Source of the DNA: FEN-1219 sp039933105
Lineage (GTDB): Bacteria; Pseudomonadota; Gammaproteobacteria; Steroidobacterales; Rariloculaceae
Length of the DNA: 64,000 bases
Assembly: GCA_039933105.1 (NCBI GenBank)
Contig: JBDTOT010000011.1
Coordinates: forward strand, 48,219 to 112,218
Direction: 5' to 3'
Shown piece by piece: positions 60,223 through 64,000 of the stretch. A model generated the notes under the pieces. The model saw only the letters and a program-made list of their open reading frames with translations. It had not been told where the DNA came from and did no database searches. Within the stretch, counting starts at the first letter, position 1. Every line of letters begins with the position of its first letter. The translations under genes and the position numbers were made by a program.

Positions 60223-62271
60223 GTGGCACGCCCTGATTCGCGCGAGTCGAAGCCAAAGGCCGAGGCCGCAAAGCTGCGCAAAGCCCTGGGCGAGCACAAT
60301 TACGCCTACTACGTACTCGATGACCCGACCGTCTCGGATGCTGAGTACGATCGCCTGTTTCGACGCTTGCAGGAAATCGAGGGGGAGCATCCGAATCTCG
60401 TCACTGCCGATTCACCCACGCAGCGCGTCGGCACCGACAAGCTTGGGGCATTTCGCGAAGTCCGGCATGCGAAGCCGATGCTATCGCTGGACAACGTCTT
60501 CAACGACGAAGGACTGGAAGCTTTCGACAAGCGCGTCCGCGAGCGGCTGGCGTCGGCCGATGTGGTGACGGAGCTGGTGACGTACTGGGCCGAGCCAAAA
60601 CTCGACGGCGCCGCGGTTAGTCTCCGTTACGAAAATGGCGATCTCGTCTTCGGTGCTACGCGTGGCGACGGCACCACTGGCGAAGACATCACGCATAACG
60701 TTCGGACGATTCGCTCGGTGCCGCTGCGCTTGCGCGGCTCGGCAATACCACGCGTATTGGAAGTCCGCGGTGAGATCTACATGCCGAAGAAGGGCTTCGA
60801 GGCGCTGAACCAACGCGCTCTGGAAACGGGTGAGAAGGTATTCGTGAATCCGCGCAACGCAGCCGCCGGCAGCTTGCGTCAGCTAGACCCTCGCTTGACG
60901 GCAGAGCGACCACTGGAGGCGTACTTCTATGCGATCGGTGAGGTGACCGGCGGCGCGCTGCAGGTGCAGGAGCAGCGTGAGGTGGTGGAGACACTCCATT
61001 CGCTCGGACTGCGAACTTGCCCGGAAGCGAAAATGGTAGAGGGGATTTCCGGCTGTTTGGCCTATTACTCGAATATCGGTAAGAAGAGAGCCAAATTAGC
61101 CTATGAGATCGACGGGGTGGTCTACAAGGTCAATAACCTCCGGTGGCAGGATGAGCTCGGCTTCGTATCTCGGGCACCACGTTGGGCCATCGCGCACAAA
61201 TTTCCCGCACAGGAGGAAATCACGATCGTTCGAGATGTCGAGTTCCAGGTCGGAAGAACGGGAGCTCTAACGCCGGTTGCGCGACTGGAGCCGATTTTCG
61301 TGGGTGGCGTTACGGTCAGCAATGCCACGCTGCACAACATGGACGAGCTTCAGCGCAAGGATGTCCGAGTTGGCGACACGGTCGTCGTGCGGCGAGCGGG
61401 CGACGTCATTCCGGAGATCGTCAAGGTCGTCGTCGAACGTCGTCCGCCCACAGCCCGCACGGTAGTGCTGCCAACCCGCTGCCCCGTGTGCGGATCGGAC
61501 GTTGAGAGGAGCGAGGGGGAGGCCGTCGCTCGGTGCGTGGGAGGGCTCTTTTGCGCCGCTCAGAGAAAAGAGGCGTTACGTCATTTCGCGTCGCGACGAG
61601 CCATGAATATCGAAGGACTCGGACCCAAGGTCGTGGACCAGCTCGTGGACCTGAACATCGTAAAGACGCCTGCGGATCTCTACTCGGTGACGGCCGAGCA
61701 ACTTGCAGACCTCGAACATCTCGGTGAGAAATCCGCGCAGAAGCTCATGGCAGCGCTCGACAAGAGCAAGAACACGACTTACGCGCGATTTCTGTACTCA
61801 CTGGGGATTGCAGATGTCGGCGAGGCGACTGCAGTAGCGTTAGCGAACGACTTTGGTTCACTCGATGATCTTCTCGCGGCTGACGAGGAACGGTTGCAGC
61901 AGGTCCCCGATGTCGGCCCCATCGTGGCGGCGAATATTCGTGCGTTCTTTCATGAACGCCACAATCTGGACGTCATCGAGAAACTCCGGGCTTCCGATGT
62001 GCATTGGCCCGTAGTGCATGGGAGAAAGAAGGATGAGTTGCCTCTGACAGGAAAGACGTTCGTGATCACTGGTACGCTGAGCAGCATGACGCGCGATGAA
62101 GCGAAGGCGCGCCTACAGAGTCTCGGAGCTAAGGTGGCGGGAGGAGTGTCGAAGAACACCAGTTTCGTAGTCGTTGGGGACAACGCCGGGACAAAAGCTC
62201 AGCAAGCAAGCGAACTGAAGGTACCGATCCTTTCGGAAGCAAAGCTCCTCCACTTTTTGAAAAAGCCTTGA
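60223..62271 (+). CDS. ligA: NAD+-dependent DNA ligase
   Basis: 682 residues from a GTG start. Ia domain (YYVLDDPTVSDAEYDRLFRRL), adenylation domain with the active lysine in EPKLDG, ATRGDGTTGEDITHNVRTI, OB fold (GRTGALTPVARLEPI), four-cysteine zinc finger (CPVCG, then RC and FC in VARCVGGLFC), helix-hairpin-helix repeats and a C-terminal BRCT domain (GKTFVITGTLSSMTRDEAK). It seals nicks in replication and repair. Immediately followed by the DUF6502 gene. Confidence 0.96.
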   Translation: MARPDSRESKPKAEAAKLRKALGEHNYAYYVLDDPTVSDAEYDRLFRRLQEIEGEHPNLVTADSPTQRVGTDKLGAFREVRHAKPMLSLDNVFNDEGLEAFDKRVRERLASADVVTELVTYWAEPKLDGAAVSLRYENGDLVFGATRGDGTTGEDITHNVRTIRSVPLRLRGSAIPRVLEVRGEIYMPKKGFEALNQRALETGEKVFVNPRNAAAGSLRQLDPRLTAERPLEAYFYAIGEVTGGALQVQEQREVVETLHSLGLRTCPEAKMVEGISGCLAYYSNIGKKRAKLAYEIDGVVYKVNNLRWQDELGFVSRAPRWAIAHKFPAQEEITIVRDVEFQVGRTGALTPVARLEPIFVGGVTVSNATLHNMDELQRKDVRVGDTVVVRRAGDVIPEIVKVVVERRPPTARTVVLPTRCPVCGSDVERSEGEAVARCVGGLFCAAQRKEALRHFASRRAMNIEGLGPKVVDQLVDLNIVKTPADLYSVTAEQLADLEHLGEKSAQKLMAALDKSKNTTYARFLYSLGIADVGEATAVALANDFGSLDDLLAADEERLQQVPDVGPIVAANIRAFFHERHNLDVIEKLRASDVHWPVVHGRKKDELPLTGKTFVITGTLSSMTRDEAKARLQSLGAKVAGGVSKNTSFVVVGDNAGTKAQQASELKVPILSEAKLLHFLKKP

Positions 62272-62276
62272 GACGA

Positions 62277-63074
62277 ATGAACACCGCTAATACGCACAAC
62301 CGTCTGATGCGCGCGTGTTATTCGTTCATGTTGCCGGTTGCGCGTCTCCTGTTACGCAGTGGCGTGGGATTCAAAGAATTCGCGGAGCTCAGCCGGATAG
62401 CATTCGTAGAGGTCGCTAGTCGTGACTACGGCCTTCGAGGTCGGCCTACAAACCTGTCGCGCGTCGCGGCGATGACGGGCATCACTCGCAAGCAGGTTAA
62501 ACGGCTCCGGAACGTCCAAGCCAGGTACGAAGACGACATACGAATCGAATTTGGCCTCCTAAACGACATCCTGGAACGCTGGTATACGGATCGAAAATTT
62601 CTGGACCGAGAGGGCAGACCGAAACCACTTCCAATGCACGGCCGCCGGCTCTCTTTCGCCAACTTGGTCAAGGCGTGTGCTGGCGATCTGCCGGCGGGGG
62701 CAGTGAGAGTCGAACTCCTTCGCTTCGGTTCCGCTGAAGAGGACGCCAAGGGAAGACTGCAACCCATTCGCAGGGGAATAGTGCCCCACGAGTTAGAGGA
62801 CAAACTAATAACGGCGATGGTATTCGGATTGCGGGGATTGGCTTCAACGGTGGCCTTCAACACTAGCGTCACACGCCTCGGAGCTGCGACCCGGATAGAA
62901 CGGTTCTGTTTGAGTGACAGCATCGGGGAAAAATCTATTGGTGCAATGCACGGCGTTGTCCGGGAACGGGTGCAGTTGTTCGCGGACCAGATGACAGATC
63001 TGTTAGCCAAACCCGAGCGCACGACGGGAGGTCGCAGGATCGGCGTTGGCGTTTTCTATTATGAGGATGATTAG
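62277..63074 (+). CDS. DUF6502 family protein
   Basis: 265 residues from ATG 62277; an in-frame TTG at 62268 overlaps the ligA stop and is a possible alternative start. MRACYSFMLPVARLLLRSGV and FKEFAELSRIAFVEVASRDYG open the protein, then GRPTNLSRVAAMTGITRKQVKRLRNV, which looks like a winged-helix or helix-turn-helix DNA-binding domain; the rest has ERWYTDRKFLDREGRP. I assign DUF6502 from memory. Function unknown; possibly a transcription regulator. Confidence 0.82.
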   Translation: MNTANTHNRLMRACYSFMLPVARLLLRSGVGFKEFAELSRIAFVEVASRDYGLRGRPTNLSRVAAMTGITRKQVKRLRNVQARYEDDIRIEFGLLNDILERWYTDRKFLDREGRPKPLPMHGRRLSFANLVKACAGDLPAGAVRVELLRFGSAEEDAKGRLQPIRRGIVPHELEDKLITAMVFGLRGLASTVAFNTSVTRLGAATRIERFCLSDSIGEKSIGAMHGVVRERVQLFADQMTDLLAKPERTTGGRRIGVGVFYYEDD

Positions 63075-63820
63075 CTCTCTCGACAGAGAAGGTGCCCGCT
63101 GATCTGACCTAGTCTCGGACCGGTAGCTAATGGGATTCGGGGAAATCCATATCCTTCCTTAGTTTTCGCGTTCTGTTCGATGTGCGAACGGCGACCGTGT
63201 TTCTGTAATCACAATAGAGTCGCGTGGCCAACACCCGCCAAGACGCGCGCTGCGGCTCTCAGCAATGGATCCGCAACTCCGGAGAGTCGAACCGTGCGTC
63301 AAAGCACGGAGCAATCAAAGAATCGCGTAGCCGCCCCCAGAAGTCCCATACGACGATGATCGTTGGGCCGGCAACCGTGGAGAGCCGCGACACCTTCTGA
63401 CGATCGCGATCGAAGCGCCCGTGCCGAAATCGGTTGCTTCCAAGAGAGCCGCCGACGATCGAGGCGCGAGTGCGTCGAAGCGCGCCATCCAGGGCCAGTC
63501 CGTCGCGCTGAACCGTAGCGCCGCTGATTTTGGGGCACAGCACGCCATACGGCCGTCTGAACCTCGGCAAGTGCTCTCCCGGCACCAACTTTCAAGCTCC
63601 CAACGTCTGCAACATCTTGACCCAAGTCTCATTTGGGAACAAAATCCTCTTTGTGGACAATTATGTTGCGTAGACGCAGATTTTGTTCAGAAGGGCCCGC
63701 GAATTAGACGAAAGTGGGTCTTGGTATCGTTCGTATGTTGTTGAAAAATAAGAACCAATGAAGGGCCGACTTCTCCGTCGAAAAGTCAGCCAAGATTCAA
63801 GTGTTCCCGTGGAGAAAGTC
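63075..63820. other. Long stretch without a supported gene
   Basis: About 750 bases between the DUF6502 gene and the partial repeat-protein gene. Overlapping short frames exist on both strands (for example minus 63259-63588, plus 63421-63744), but none has a ribosome site, family motif or credible composition, so I call none. A possible promoter is TTGGGA (about 63630) with GACAAT 17 bases later, pointing at the downstream gene; this is weak. No tRNA, insertion sequence end or clear repeat was seen. Confidence 0.6.
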
Positions 63821-64000
63821 GTGCGCTACCCCCTGTCCCTATCGCAAACGCGGTGCTTGCGTGCCACGTGCTTGGTGGCCGCGCTCTCGCTCACAGGGCT
63901 GTTATCAGCCTCAGCTCTAGCCGACGAAGGTGCTGGAAGTGTTCTTGGTCAAACCGGCAGTAACGGCCGCGGACAGACTGGCAGCAACGGGCGTGCGGAC
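63821..64000 (+). CDS. Exported repeat protein, N-terminal part (cut by window end)
   Basis: Open to the last base. The start chosen is GTG 63821, with GGAG six bases upstream; in-frame ATG 63758 and GTG 63809 are alternatives. A signal peptide (ATCLVAALSLTGLLSASALA) precedes DEGAGSVLGQTGSNGRGQTGSNGRAD (given in pieces: GQTGSNGR is repeated twice within the first 26 mature residues). A Gly/Asn/Thr-rich repeat region of unknown length follows beyond the window. No family can be named; such repeats occur in surface or secreted proteins. Confidence 0.6.
   Translation, partial: MRYPLSLSQTRCLRATCLVAALSLTGLLSASALADEGAGSVLGQTGSNGRGQTGSNGRAD

Noticed and set aside
63259..63744. Overlapping short frames on both strands that might be a transposase remnant
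   Set aside because: No DDE-type or other motif, no inverted repeats, no ribosome site; composition is not protein-like in any frame.

Overview
The window looks like a chromosome segment from a GC-rich, probably soil-dwelling gammaproteobacterium. The strongest taxonomic evidence is the smc-zipA-ligA cluster (ZipA is a gammaproteobacterial division protein). It is supported by the gene order rimP-nusA-infB-rbfA-truB-rpsO-pnp, a NusA with the two C-terminal acidic repeats, a 248-residue Fpr-type ferredoxin-NADP reductase, and dksA next to gluQ. The accessory part is full of Tat/Sec-exported enzymes, DUF6152 proteins, DUF1501/DUF1800 and metallo-beta-lactamase-fold proteins, a content I associate with Steroidobacter-like lineages; that narrower placement is inference.

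Layout. 1-3.8 kb: the end of an exported protein of unknown function and a PAS-GGDEF-EAL regulator. 3.9-9.6 kb: a cluster suggesting exported aromatic-compound chemistry, with a Tat-exported arylmalonate-decarboxylase relative, a DUF1080 glycoside-type hydrolase, a Tat-exported ThDP enzyme overlapping a small cytochrome c gene, and a divergent 4-cresol-dehydrogenase-like flavoprotein. 9.6-11.8 kb: an attenuator-like leader before an amino-acid N-acetyltransferase gene, two small unknowns and fpr. 11.8-15.9 kb: the DUF1501/DUF1800 pair, a small membrane protein and a decayed Ycf48-like gene. 15.9-21.4 kb: a seven-gene, ZnuABC-type metal uptake operon with accessory exported proteins. 21.7-38.6 kb: exported proteins of related unknown families, four of them DUF6152, mixed with a PQQ dehydrogenase, VOC protein, lectin-like protein, methyltransferase, MBL-fold hydrolase and an MFS pump. 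38.7-45.1 kb: FmdB-type zinc ribbon, second MFS pump, an MBL enzyme with embedded EF-hands, HemW, another MBL enzyme and an M23 peptidase.

45.2-63.1 kb is core genome: the transcription/translation operon, pnp, then gluQ, dksA and queF on the minus strand, then smc, zipA, ligA and a DUF6502 gene. gluQ and queF both belong to queuosine metabolism. The last 0.9 kb is a mostly gene-free stretch and the start of an exported repeat protein cut by the window edge.

The most interesting signals are: (i) six exported proteins whose predicted mature N-terminus is histidine, in metal-uptake and DUF6152 families; (ii) a second substrate-binding protein in the metal operon lacking all the usual histidine ligands; (iii) mutually exclusive hairpins plus a short leader peptide before the acetyltransferase gene; (iv) two canonical EF-hand loops inserted in an MBL-fold enzyme; (v) the exported aromatic-chemistry cluster, whose flavoprotein lacks the usual FAD-linking tyrosine. 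I see no tRNA, rRNA, CRISPR array or insertion sequence.
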